DNA of 38,054 nt from NCBI GenBank assembly GCA_964505555.1, contig CAZDIO010000061.1:1-38054 (forward strand), in the 5' to 3' direction. A program made the position numbers and the translations under genes. Of this stretch, positions 25,334-33,510 are shown in pieces (positions within the stretch are counted from its first letter, which is position 1; the number at the start of each line of letters is the position of its first letter). The notes beneath the pieces were generated by a model. It had not been told where the DNA came from, ran no database searches, and saw only the letters and a program-made list of their open reading frames with translations. Origin of the DNA: CAZDIO01 sp964505555 (GTDB lineage Bacteria > Bdellovibrionota_C > UBA2361 > SZUA-149 > CAZDIO01).

Positions 25334-26092
25334 TTGAAGAAAAAACGAGTGATCGCCCGGTTGGACATGAAGGGTCCAAACGTCATCAAAGGAATTCACC
25401 TCGAGGGGCTTCGTGTTGTTGGAGATCCAAGTAAACTTGCTACGAAGTATTACGAAGAGGGAGTTGATGAACTTCTCTACATGGATGCCGTAGCAAGTCT
25501 CTACGGCAGAAATAATCTCTTTGATGTTGTTCATCGTGCCGCAAGCCAGATCTTTGTTCCGCTTACGGTTGGTGGTGGAGTTCGAACCATAGATGACATC
25601 TTGATGCTTCTTAAAGCCGGAGCCGATAAGGTCGCAATCAATAGCGCTGCTGTAAGAAACCCGAAACTGATTGAGGAAGCTTCGCAGATGTTTGGTTCGC
25701 AATGTGTTGTGCTCTCTATTGAAGCAAAGCGCATCTCTCCAAACAAATGGGAGGTCTATCTTGAAAGCGGAAGGGAGCCAACTGGGAAAGATGTAATTGA
25801 GTGGGCAAAAGAGGCCGTCTCTCTCGGTGCGGGAGAGATTATTGTAACCTCGATTGATCAAGAGGGAACAAAAAAGGGCTTTGATGAGGAACTCGTTAAA
25901 TCCGTAGCACGCGCGGTAAGTGTTCCGGTTATCGCCTGTGGAGGGTGTGGTTCAAATGAACATGCCGTTTCTTGTTTTCTAAACGCTCGCCCTGACGCTA
26001 TCGCCGTTGCTTCTGCCTTTCATTACGGCATCACCGATGTAGCAAAGATGAAAGACGCTTGCGCGGCTTCTCAGTTGCCGATGAGGATGTAA
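25334..26092 (+). CDS. HisF-like cyclase subunit of a sugar amidotransferase (HisF2 type)
   Basis: This 252-residue (beta-alpha)8 barrel is of the HisF family. In histidine synthesis HisF takes ammonia from HisH and cyclises the product; in lipopolysaccharide and flagellin clusters a second HisF/HisH pair serves a sugar amidotransferase. D11 is kept in ARLDMKG, phosphate-binding glycines are kept (TVGGGVRT, IACGGCGSNEHA), and the fold signature INSAAVRNP is clear. The second catalytic aspartate of HisF, D130, is glutamate here (LSIEAKR, E130). Together with its place before hisH and an amidotransferase gene, this argues against a role in histidine synthesis. The start is TTG with a good GAGGA. 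Confidence 0.88.
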   Translation: MKKKRVIARLDMKGPNVIKGIHLEGLRVVGDPSKLATKYYEEGVDELLYMDAVASLYGRNNLFDVVHRAASQIFVPLTVGGGVRTIDDILMLLKAGADKVAINSAAVRNPKLIEEASQMFGSQCVVLSIEAKRISPNKWEVYLESGREPTGKDVIEWAKEAVSLGAGEIIVTSIDQEGTKKGFDEELVKSVARAVSVPVIACGGCGSNEHAVSCFLNARPDAIAVASAFHYGITDVAKMKDACAASQLPMRM

Positions 26093-26093
26093 G

Positions 26094-26729
26094 ATGAAGC
26101 AGGTATCGGTTTTAAATATCGGACTTGGAAACATTCAGTGTGTGTTGCAAGCTTTTCAGCACCTTGGATACGAAGTGGTGTTTCTCTCTACCCCGGAACA
26201 GATAAAATCTGCAGAGTTAGTTGTTTTTCCAGGAGTTGGTGCGTTTGGTGATGGGATGAAGAAACTTCGTGCACTGTCACTAATTGGTTCTCTCAATGAA
26301 CATGTAAAAGCCGGAAAGCCCCTTCTTGGGATCTGTCTTGGGATGCAGCTTTTTTTTACTAAGGGTTTTGAATTTGGTGAGCATGATGGGCTTAACTACG
26401 TAACCGGCGAGGTGTTACCGCTACGAAAGCCAGAAGTAGGCGAAGAAAACTATCAGGTTCCTCATGTGGGATGGAATGATGTTCAGTTTAACCCTGATCA
26501 CAAACTCTTTGGCGATGGGAGCTATAATCGGGATTACTATTTCTGCCATTCTTATTATGCAAGTCTTGAAACCGAGAGTGACTCTCTTTCAAGCTGCACG
26601 TATGGGGGAAGGAGTTTCTGTGCCGCTATAGAAAACGATAACGTTTGTGGTTTTCAGTTTCATCCGGAAAAAAGCGGCAAGGACGGTTTGGCGTTACTAA
26701 AAAGCTATTGTGAAACGATCGGAGTATGA
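26094..26729 (+). CDS. HisH-like glutamine amidotransferase subunit (HisH2 type)
   Basis: This class I glutaminase of 211 residues releases ammonia from glutamine. The triad is complete: C81 in GICLGMQ, and H190 and E192 in GFQFHPEKS. The oxyanion-strand sequence VVFPGVGAFGDGM is also typical of HisH. It starts one base after the hisF-like stop codon and overlaps the next gene by four bases (ATGA), so the three products are probably made together and assemble into one amidotransferase complex. Confidence 0.9.
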   Translation: MKQVSVLNIGLGNIQCVLQAFQHLGYEVVFLSTPEQIKSAELVVFPGVGAFGDGMKKLRALSLIGSLNEHVKAGKPLLGICLGMQLFFTKGFEFGEHDGLNYVTGEVLPLRKPEVGEENYQVPHVGWNDVQFNPDHKLFGDGSYNRDYYFCHSYYASLETESDSLSSCTYGGRSFCAAIENDNVCGFQFHPEKSGKDGLALLKSYCETIGV

Positions 26730-27958
26730 CCATGATCTCTTCAAACGAAGTGGAAGTAAAGTATGGATTACCCGCAGAGGTTCGCTACTGTAAGCGGTGC
26801 GTTATCTCTAATCAACGACCAAGCTCTACGGTTGAATTTAAAAGTTCAAAAGCTGAAGCCAAGCAGACGATCTGTTTTGATGAGGAGGGTATCTGCTCTG
26901 CGTGCCGGTTTGCTGAGTTAAAGGAGACCTCCATAGATTGGAAAGTAAGAGAAGGAGAACTCCTTGAGCTTTGTAAGCGCTTTCGAAGTAATGATGGAAA
27001 CTATGATTGTATCGTTCCTGGAAGTGGGGGGAAAGACAGCGCATTTACCTCACATATTCTAAAAAACAAATACGGAATGAACCCGCTGACGGTTACCTGG
27101 GCTCCTCATCTCTATACCGAGATCGGTTGGAAGAATTTTCAAAGTTGGATTCACTCCGGTCATGATAATATTTTGTTTACTCCAAATGGGAAGGTGCACC
27201 GCAAACTTACAAAACTTGCCTTTCTAAACCTCCTTCATCCCTTTCAACCCTTTATTGTTGGTCAACGCTGCATTGGACCGAAGATCGCTTCGCAGTATGG
27301 GGTAAAACTTGTTTTCTACGGAGAGAATCAGGCCGAATACGGAAATAACATTCGTGATAACGATCGACCAACGATGCGCTCTGAGTTTTTTGCAAGCGCT
27401 GATCGAAATGCCTTAAAATTAAGTGGTCTGACGCTTAAGGAATTAACCGAAGAGGAGGGGATCTCCTTAAACGAGCTAAACCCGTATTTTCCCGCAGAGA
27501 GAAAGGTCTTAGAAGATCTTGGGGTAGAACAACACTACCTTGGATATTACCTCCGTTGGGATCCTCAGGAGTGTTACTACTACGCAGCAGAGCACACCGG
27601 CTTTCAGGCAAACACAGAACGGACTGAGGGCAGTTACTCAAAGTATAGCAGTATCGATGATAAGATCGATCCCTATCACTACTATACGACACTGATAAAA
27701 TTCGGTCTTGGGCGTGCAAGTTACGACGCAGCGCAGGAGATCCGAAATGGAAAGATCACCCGCGAAGAAGGGGTGCAGCTTGTAAAGAAGTTTGACACGG
27801 AGTTTCCAAACAAGTTCTTTAAGGAGTTTCTTGATTACCTTGAGATAAGTGAGGAGCAGTTTTGGAAGACGATAGAGGAGTTTCGCTCACCGCACCTTTG
27901 GAAGCAAACTGCTGGGAAGTGGGAACTTCGAAGTCCGGTCTGGGAAGAGTCGGTGTAA
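26726..27958 (+). CDS. N-acetyl sugar amidotransferase, WbpG/PseA type
   Basis: This protein of 410 residues is of the family that converts an acetamido group on a sugar to an acetamidino group with ammonia delivered by HisH/HisF. A zinc-ribbon-like pair of CxxC motifs (C22/C25 in YCKRCVISNQRP, C57/C60 in ICSACRF) precedes the PP-loop SGGKDS at 100-105, used for ATP activation. WAPHLYTEIGWKNFQ and FYGENQAEYGN are family landmarks. In Pseudomonas aeruginosa WbpG acts on a mannuronic acid derivative, and in Campylobacter PseA acts on pseudaminic acid. With neuA/B/C homologs here, an acetamidino nonulosonic acid is the likely product. Confidence 0.9.
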   Translation: MTMISSNEVEVKYGLPAEVRYCKRCVISNQRPSSTVEFKSSKAEAKQTICFDEEGICSACRFAELKETSIDWKVREGELLELCKRFRSNDGNYDCIVPGSGGKDSAFTSHILKNKYGMNPLTVTWAPHLYTEIGWKNFQSWIHSGHDNILFTPNGKVHRKLTKLAFLNLLHPFQPFIVGQRCIGPKIASQYGVKLVFYGENQAEYGNNIRDNDRPTMRSEFFASADRNALKLSGLTLKELTEEEGISLNELNPYFPAERKVLEDLGVEQHYLGYYLRWDPQECYYYAAEHTGFQANTERTEGSYSKYSSIDDKIDPYHYYTTLIKFGLGRASYDAAQEIRNGKITREEGVQLVKKFDTEFPNKFFKEFLDYLEISEEQFWKTIEEFRSPHLWKQTAGKWELRSPVWEESV

Positions 27959-27982
27959 GAAAGAGGGTAGGATTTTTAAGAG

Positions 27983-28684
27983 ATGAGTATTAACGGAAAA
28001 AAAGTGCTTGTTGTTATTCCCGCCCGAGGAGGAAGTAAAGGTATTCCTCGAAAGAATCTCGTGGAGTTTCTGGGAAAGCCCCTTCTTGTTCATACCCTAG
28101 AGCTCGCTCAAACGCTTCAGCATGCAGATAAGATTATTATCTCAACAGACGATCCGCAGATAAAAGCGGTTGCTAAAAAACATCAGATGGAAGTGCTTGA
28201 TCGCGAAGCTCACCTTGCACAAGATGATTCAAAGATGAGTGAGCTCCTTGCTGACATCGTTTCAAGAAAAGAGTTCGACGCGTTTGATCTTTTAGTCTTA
28301 CTCCAGCCGACCTCTCCGCTAAGAAAAAAATCTACAGTGGAGCGAGCGATTGAAAACTTCTCTAAAAAAGTTGGAGAGTATAGCTCATTGATGCCGCTTC
28401 GAGCCGTTGAGTCAAAAATTGGCGAGATCGTTCATGGAACCTACAAACCACTCTTTGATTATGATCAACAACGTCAGGAGATGAAAGAGCTCTATGCGGA
28501 ATGCGGCACGGTGTTTGTCTACGACTGTCACGCCATCAAAGCTAGAGAGATATTTCGAAAGGTATACCCTTTTCTCATTAGCTCTGAAGAGGAGGGGGTT
28601 GATATCGATACAGAAGAGGATCTGATTACTGCAGAACGGTTTGTGCGTATGAACAAGACCAATGAAGGGGAGAAGAAACGATGA
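27983..28684 (+). CDS. CMP-nonulosonic acid synthetase, NeuA/LegF-like
   Basis: This cytidylyltransferase of 233 residues activates a sialic-acid-like sugar with CTP. The N-terminal nucleotide-binding signature is IPARGGSKGIPRKNL (about 12-26), followed by IIISTDDP, LLQPTSPLR and the C-terminal VDIDTEEDL. It could use legionaminic, pseudaminic or sialic acid; the sequence alone does not decide. It starts 24 bases after the amidotransferase gene and overlaps the next gene by four bases. Confidence 0.9.
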   Translation: MSINGKKVLVVIPARGGSKGIPRKNLVEFLGKPLLVHTLELAQTLQHADKIIISTDDPQIKAVAKKHQMEVLDREAHLAQDDSKMSELLADIVSRKEFDAFDLLVLLQPTSPLRKKSTVERAIENFSKKVGEYSSLMPLRAVESKIGEIVHGTYKPLFDYDQQRQEMKELYAECGTVFVYDCHAIKAREIFRKVYPFLISSEEEGVDIDTEEDLITAERFVRMNKTNEGEKKR

Positions 28685-29715
28685 GAATCGGAGAGCGCAT
28701 CATTGGTGAAACAGAAGCACCATTTGTTATTGCCGAAATTGGGATTAACCATGAGGGGAGTTTCAAAAAAGCAATTCAGATGATCGATGATGCCCACCGA
28801 GCGGGGGCAGAGTGTGTGAAGTTTCAGTGGCATATCATGGAAGATGAGATGGTGGCCTCTGCAAAAGATGTTGTTCCTGGAAACGCTGATCAGTCCATCT
28901 GGGAGATCATGGAGCGATGCATGCTCTCTACGGAGGAACATAAGAAACTAAAAGAATACACTGAGAAGCTTGGACTTATCTATCTCTGCACCCCATTTTC
29001 TCGTGCCGCAGCAAATGAACTAGAGCGCTTGGGGGTAAGTGCTTATAAGATTGGTTCAGGGGAATGCAATAACTATCCCTTAATTAAACATATCGCTGCT
29101 TTTGAAAAGCCGGTGATCCTCAGCACGGGGATGAATGATATTCCAAGTATTCAAAAAGCAGTAAAAATCCTTGAAGATGCAAAAGTAGATTATGCACTTC
29201 TTCATTGTACCTCAATGTATCCAACTCCCTATGACAAGGTACGTTTGGCAGGGATCACCGATCTTCATCGAGCGTTTCCAAAGGCAGTTCTTGGGTTAAG
29301 CGATCACTCCCTTGGGAATTACACCTGTTTTGCATCGATCCCTTTTGGGGCGCGAATACTTGAGAAGCATTTTACCTCAGACCCCACCTGGCCTGGTCCT
29401 GATGTGCCGATCTCGATTACCCCGTTTCAACTTCAGGAGCTTGTTCAAGGCTCAAGAGCGATCTTTCAAGCACTTGGTGGACGAAAAGAGATCCTTAAAG
29501 AGGAGCAGCCGGTAATTGATTTTGCTTACGCCTGCGTCGTCTCTACCCGAAAGATCCAGAAGGGAGAGCGGTTTAGTAAAGACAATCTCTGGGTAAAACG
29601 TCCTGGAACAGGGGAGATCAAGGCTGAGGCGTATGAGAGTCTCCTTGGCAAGGTGGCAAAGACAGAGATTCTAGAAGGGGTTCAGGTACGGTGGAATGAC
29701 ATAGAGGGTTCATGA
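28681..29715 (+). CDS. nonulosonic acid synthase, NeuB/LegI-like
   Basis: NeuB-type synthases condense phosphoenolpyruvate with an N-acylated hexosamine to give a nine-carbon acid. The 344-residue protein has the barrel signatures AEIGINHEGSFKKA, KIGSGECNNYPLIKHIA, HCTSMYPTPYDKVRL, LGLSDHSLGN and EKHFTSDP, plus a C-terminal antifreeze-like SAF domain (from about residue 285, ACVVSTRKIQKGERFSKDN). It lies between neuA-like and neuC-like genes with ATGA overlaps on both sides. The amidotransferase context favours legionaminic acid or a derivative over neuraminic acid. Confidence 0.93.
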   Translation: MRIGERIIGETEAPFVIAEIGINHEGSFKKAIQMIDDAHRAGAECVKFQWHIMEDEMVASAKDVVPGNADQSIWEIMERCMLSTEEHKKLKEYTEKLGLIYLCTPFSRAAANELERLGVSAYKIGSGECNNYPLIKHIAAFEKPVILSTGMNDIPSIQKAVKILEDAKVDYALLHCTSMYPTPYDKVRLAGITDLHRAFPKAVLGLSDHSLGNYTCFASIPFGARILEKHFTSDPTWPGPDVPISITPFQLQELVQGSRAIFQALGGRKEILKEEQPVIDFAYACVVSTRKIQKGERFSKDNLWVKRPGTGEIKAEAYESLLGKVAKTEILEGVQVRWNDIEGS

Positions 29716-30875
29716 CAAAAAAGTTAGCAAAGAAAAAGAAAATAGTTTTTCTCACCGGCACGCGAGCTGACTTTGGAAAGCTTAAATCGTTAATTTCTGA
29801 GGTAGAAAACTCGCCCTTATTTGAGTGCCATGTATTTGTAACCGGCATGCATATGCTTCAGCGCTACGGCTACACCTATGATGAGGTGAGAAAGCAGAAC
29901 TTTAAAAACATCTATACCTTCATGAACCAAACACTCCAGATGCCGATGGATCTTGTTTTGGCAAATACGATTTCAGGGTTTCATAACTATGTGCATGAAA
30001 TTAAACCTGACTTAATTGTAGTTCATGGTGATCGAATTGAGGCGCTTGCCTGCGCGATCGTCTCTGCATGCAACAATATTCTTTTGGCTCACATTGAAGG
30101 GGGAGAGGTCAGTGGAACCATTGATGAGTCGATTCGACATGCAATTACGAAGTTTACTCAACTCCATTTTGTTGCAAACGATGAATCTAGAAAACGTCTT
30201 TTACAGATGGGAGAGAAAGGAGATAGCATCTTTGTCATCGGCTCTCCAGATATCGATATTATGAAATCAACGACACTTCCGAGCCTGGAGAGTGTCATGA
30301 AGCGCTATGAGTTACCTTCAAAAGAGTATGCACTCTTTACGTACCATCCGGTAACGACCGAACTTGCAGCGCTTCCTCAAAACATTAAGACCGTTCTTTC
30401 TGCTCTTGAAGCTTCTGGATTAAACTATGTGGGGATGTATCCAAACAACGATGCAGGAAGTGATATTATTATTGAAGCGCTTCAACCTTTTTTAAAACGA
30501 AAAACCTGGCGAATCCTGCCATCATTTAGCTTTGAAGCGTATCTGACCCTTCTAAAAAACTGCCAATTTATTATTGGAAACTCAAGTGCCGGAATCCGTG
30601 AGGCAGAGGTGTATGGGAGACCAAGTATTAATATCGGAGCAAGACAGAAAAACCGCTCCCCAAGTACTGAGATATTAAATGTCGAAGAGGATAAAGAGGC
30701 AATTCTTCAAGCCATTCGCCAAGCTGTTTCAATTAAAAGCATCCCTCCCAAAGATTACTTTGGCAGTGGAGATAGCGCAGAGAAGTTTCTTGAAATTTTA
30801 GAGCAACAAAATGTCTTTGAAACTCCGGTGCAGAAGGAGTTTCAAGATAACTACAACAGAGTTTTTGCATTGTAA
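29712..30875 (+). CDS. hydrolysing nucleotide-sugar 2-epimerase, NeuC/LegG-like
   Basis: This enzyme of 387 residues inverts C2 of a UDP- or GDP-GlcNAc-type sugar and releases the nucleotide, giving the hexose that NeuB condenses with phosphoenolpyruvate. The start FLTGTRADFGKLKSLI, the catalytic region VVHGDRIEALA, HIEGGEVSGTIDESIRHAI and the nucleotide-binding IGNSSAGIREAEVYGRP are all diagnostic. Whether the substrate is UDP-GlcNAc or a diacetamido derivative cannot be read from sequence. It is the last gene of the tightly overlapping run, 39 bases before the next start. Confidence 0.93.
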   Translation: MTKKLAKKKKIVFLTGTRADFGKLKSLISEVENSPLFECHVFVTGMHMLQRYGYTYDEVRKQNFKNIYTFMNQTLQMPMDLVLANTISGFHNYVHEIKPDLIVVHGDRIEALACAIVSACNNILLAHIEGGEVSGTIDESIRHAITKFTQLHFVANDESRKRLLQMGEKGDSIFVIGSPDIDIMKSTTLPSLESVMKRYELPSKEYALFTYHPVTTELAALPQNIKTVLSALEASGLNYVGMYPNNDAGSDIIIEALQPFLKRKTWRILPSFSFEAYLTLLKNCQFIIGNSSAGIREAEVYGRPSINIGARQKNRSPSTEILNVEEDKEAILQAIRQAVSIKSIPPKDYFGSGDSAEKFLEILEQQNVFETPVQKEFQDNYNRVFAL

Positions 30876-30914
30876 GGGTTTTTTAACGTTATTTGAGAGG
30901 TGTTACTAAAGACT

Positions 30915-32873
30915 ATGAAACTTGATAACTCCGTTTTTCGTGAAGTACCTTTTGATAAGAATAAAGATATGATCTTATTCTTCTCTCCTGATGCCTACAT
31001 CGTGCCCCATTTTGCTGGACAGGTTGTCTTAGCAAAAACGATGCAAGAACTTGGCTATCAGACACTGTTTGTTCGTTGTGGAGGGGATTTTAGTCGATGT
31101 GTGCCGGTTGATAGTAAGAGTTCTCCATATAATATTGACGAGAAGACAAAGTTAACAAACTTCTGCTCCCAATGTACAAATATCTTTGATACGGTGGTTA
31201 AGCACTATGGCCTTTCATTTGTTTCGCTTAATCAGTTTATCACTCCTGAAATGAGGCAGATGGCAAGAGAGCTTGCCGTTTCTGCGCTCGAAAATCCACC
31301 GGATCTTATTCATGACTCAAGTAAGATCGGGAAACTCTGTGGAATCGATTTTACCCTCATTCTTAAGCATGGTGAGATCTACTCAATGAGCGATGAGCAA
31401 AAAGCGATCTGGACTCTCTATAATGAGAACTGTCTGTTGTCGTATTTTGCAGTTGATAAAATGTGTGAAATTCTTCCTGTTAAAAGAATCTGCGTTTTTA
31501 ATATCTACTCGTTGTGGATGGCGGCTGGACTTGTTGCAAAGAAGCGAAAGCTCCCACTTATTAACACGACGATGGCTGCGCACCTAAGTATTGATTATCG
31601 TCGCTACATTATCTTGCCGCAAGCGTTTACAAATGAAATCAAGAAATCAATGATTCGTGATTGGTATCGGTGGCGAGATATTCCGATAGATTCTCCTACT
31701 TTTTCAGAGATAGCTTTTGATCTCTTGTCAAAGCAAGCCGGAAAAGCTGTACAGCACTACTCTCCAGGTCGACAGAGCGAACAACCCGATCTCTATGAAC
31801 AACTGAACCTCTCTCGGTCACGAAAGCTGATGGTGGCGTATCCCAGTAGTGTTGATGAGCTGATGTCTATTCAGTTGTTAGGAGAGGCGTTTGATCAACC
31901 CTTTGTGTTAGATGGAAATCCATTTGCATCACAGGTGGAGTGGTTAAAAGCGCTTGTGCGCTTTACTGAAGAGAGTGAGGATCTACAACTTGTCATTCGA
32001 ATTCATCCCCGAGAAGCTGCAAATAAGAGAGAATCGGTAGTTTCTCTTCAGCTTAGTCTCCTCAAAGAGGCGCTCTCCGGAAACTATAAACACTGTCGGG
32101 TGATCTGGCCGCAAGAGGAGATATCAAGTTATGATCTTGCCGAGATTGCTGACTTAGGCCTTACAAGTTGGAGCTCAATGGGTTTGGAGTTTGCGCGGCT
32201 TGGTATCCCGGCACTCACCTGTGCACGGTATGTAACCTTTGTTGATGATGATTTTCTTCGTTGGGGAGGAGAATCTGAGGAGGAGTACTTTTCTGAACTA
32301 CAACAGATGCTAGAAGCTCGCCCCTCAAAAGAGAAAATTATCGGAAGCTTTCGAGCGTATCACTATGCACAACTGAGCCACTCCGTGCTTCTTGATGATG
32401 TGATTCCTCATGCAGATTTTCGAGATGTTCCTCAATTTAGAATGCCGAGAGAAGCTAAAGCAATTGAAGATGTGTTTATAAAAGGCACACGGCTTGTTGC
32501 TTATAACCGAAAACGGCTTCTTGCAGTAGAGAGTGAAGAGGCAAAAGAGCTTGAGATGAATGAACTTGAAAAGCATCTTCGGCGGACGATTCATTTTTAC
32601 TTTACTGGAGAGATTAAGAATGAGCAGATTGATATCGTCGCGGTAGAAGTTGAACCGGGTATTTTTGAAGATGTGATTCAAAAATCAGCAGGACGAATCG
32701 ATGGGTTGCTGCTGTTTTCTAGAAAAGATCGTCAAGCTCATTACGTATATCAAGGAAAACACTATCAACGCTTTAGCCCTTTAGTGCTCAGACTTGCAGA
32801 GCTTGTTGAAGCAGAGTGTGCGGTGCAGACGCCTGCGGTGGGTGTTTCGGAAACTTCTGTATTAAGTAACTAG
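30915..32873 (+). CDS. capsule-polysaccharide-synthesis-like protein, probable glycosyltransferase
   Basis: This large cytoplasmic protein of about 652 residues has no signal peptide or membrane helix. The middle resembles GT-B-type capsule synthesis proteins: RIHPREAANKRESV (about 362-375), then VIWPQEEISSYDLAEIADLGL and TSWSSMGLEFARLGIPALT (about 417-435), a nucleotide-sugar site-like stretch. The N-terminal third (LILFFSPDAY-like start, CGIDFTLILKHGEIYSM) and the last 120 residues are not recognised. GTG 30900 is an alternative start; GAGAGG overlaps it and lies 14 bases before the ATG. As the gene follows neuC, it may transfer the CMP-activated nonulosonic acid to an acceptor, which is inference. 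Confidence 0.65.
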   Translation: MKLDNSVFREVPFDKNKDMILFFSPDAYIVPHFAGQVVLAKTMQELGYQTLFVRCGGDFSRCVPVDSKSSPYNIDEKTKLTNFCSQCTNIFDTVVKHYGLSFVSLNQFITPEMRQMARELAVSALENPPDLIHDSSKIGKLCGIDFTLILKHGEIYSMSDEQKAIWTLYNENCLLSYFAVDKMCEILPVKRICVFNIYSLWMAAGLVAKKRKLPLINTTMAAHLSIDYRRYIILPQAFTNEIKKSMIRDWYRWRDIPIDSPTFSEIAFDLLSKQAGKAVQHYSPGRQSEQPDLYEQLNLSRSRKLMVAYPSSVDELMSIQLLGEAFDQPFVLDGNPFASQVEWLKALVRFTEESEDLQLVIRIHPREAANKRESVVSLQLSLLKEALSGNYKHCRVIWPQEEISSYDLAEIADLGLTSWSSMGLEFARLGIPALTCARYVTFVDDDFLRWGGESEEEYFSELQQMLEARPSKEKIIGSFRAYHYAQLSHSVLLDDVIPHADFRDVPQFRMPREAKAIEDVFIKGTRLVAYNRKRLLAVESEEAKELEMNELEKHLRRTIHFYFTGEIKNEQIDIVAVEVEPGIFEDVIQKSAGRIDGLLLFSRKDRQAHYVYQGKHYQRFSPLVLRLAELVEAECAVQTPAVGVSETSVLSN

Positions 32874-32905
32874 AGATTTTTTTGTGATTTCTGACTTCTG
32901 GTTAA

Positions 32906-33010
32906 TTGAACACAGAGTTTCACAGGGTTACACAGAGTTAATGTAAGAGATCTTTTCCTCTTTATTCTTTCCTCTTTACTCTGTGTGACTCTGTGAAACT
33001 CTGTGTTCAA
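32906..33010. repeat. CACAGAG inverted repeat, copy D
   Basis: The arms at 32906-32938 and 32978-33010 (33 bases each) differ at few positions, and the loop is T/C-rich and unlike that of copies A and B. It lies between convergent genes and fills most of the 133-base gap. The outermost bases of the right arm supply the TGA stop codon of the leftward gene (33007-33009). Confidence 0.8.
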
Positions 33011-33510
33011 TTAAGAGTTCCCAATGAAAAAGCAGCTTGATGCCAGGATTTTGAGAAGGGGAGCTCAAAACGACCACTTCGAAAATCATTAAGCGTTCCA
33101 ATCGCCGGATCATAAACGATCGTATCGTCTACGATCTGATTATTTTGACAACGTTTTTCAAAGTCTGATCGAGACTCATTAACGATCCGCCCCTCTTTTT
33201 GAAAAAACACCTGACTGATATCAGCTAATTCAATGTTCAGTGCAGAAGTTGCAGTTTTTACCGCTCGAAAAACAGAGTCAATGGAACATCCAGAGACGTC
33301 GCTCTCTGCAGCGATAATAATGAATTTGTTTTTAAAAAGAGAGAACGCACCGGACACCTCAGCTTTATGTGAGGTCCACTGAGAAACGAATTTCTCAAGC
33401 TGATCACGGAGGGGAGCTTCTTTTTCCTTTGGCAGGGGCGCAGTGAGAGGAAAAATCCAGATTCGCGCTGAATCTGAAAGCTCTTCAAGAGTTCCTACTC
33501 GACTAACCAT
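33007..33510 (-). CDS. conserved-type protein of unknown function after korB
   Basis: This protein of 167 residues has no signal peptide. ELSDSARIWIFPLTAPLPKEK near the start, then FVSQWTSHKAEVSGAF, KFIIIAAESDVSGCSIDS and VFFQKEGRIV, recall a small family in Bacteroidota often mislabelled 'ABC transporter ATPase'; no Walker motif is present. The start overlaps the korB end by 16 bases, with AGGAGAG just upstream, so it is probably translated with korAB. A role in the oxidoreductase system is possible but unproven. Its TGA stop falls in the terminal inverted repeat. Confidence 0.7.
   Translation of the reverse strand: MVSRVGTLEELSDSARIWIFPLTAPLPKEKEAPLRDQLEKFVSQWTSHKAEVSGAFSLFKNKFIIIAAESDVSGCSIDSVFRAVKTATSALNIELADISQVFFQKEGRIVNESRSDFEKRCQNNQIVDDTIVYDPAIGTLNDFRSGRFELPFSKSWHQAAFSLGTLN

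Noticed and set aside
25304..25861. 185-residue ORF antisense to the hisF-like gene
   Set aside because: Long, but entirely inside a well-supported gene on the other strand; composition is not protein-like and no start signal is seen.
28528..28941. 137-residue ORF antisense to the neuA/neuB junction
   Set aside because: It overlaps two conserved genes on the opposite strand and shows no domain.
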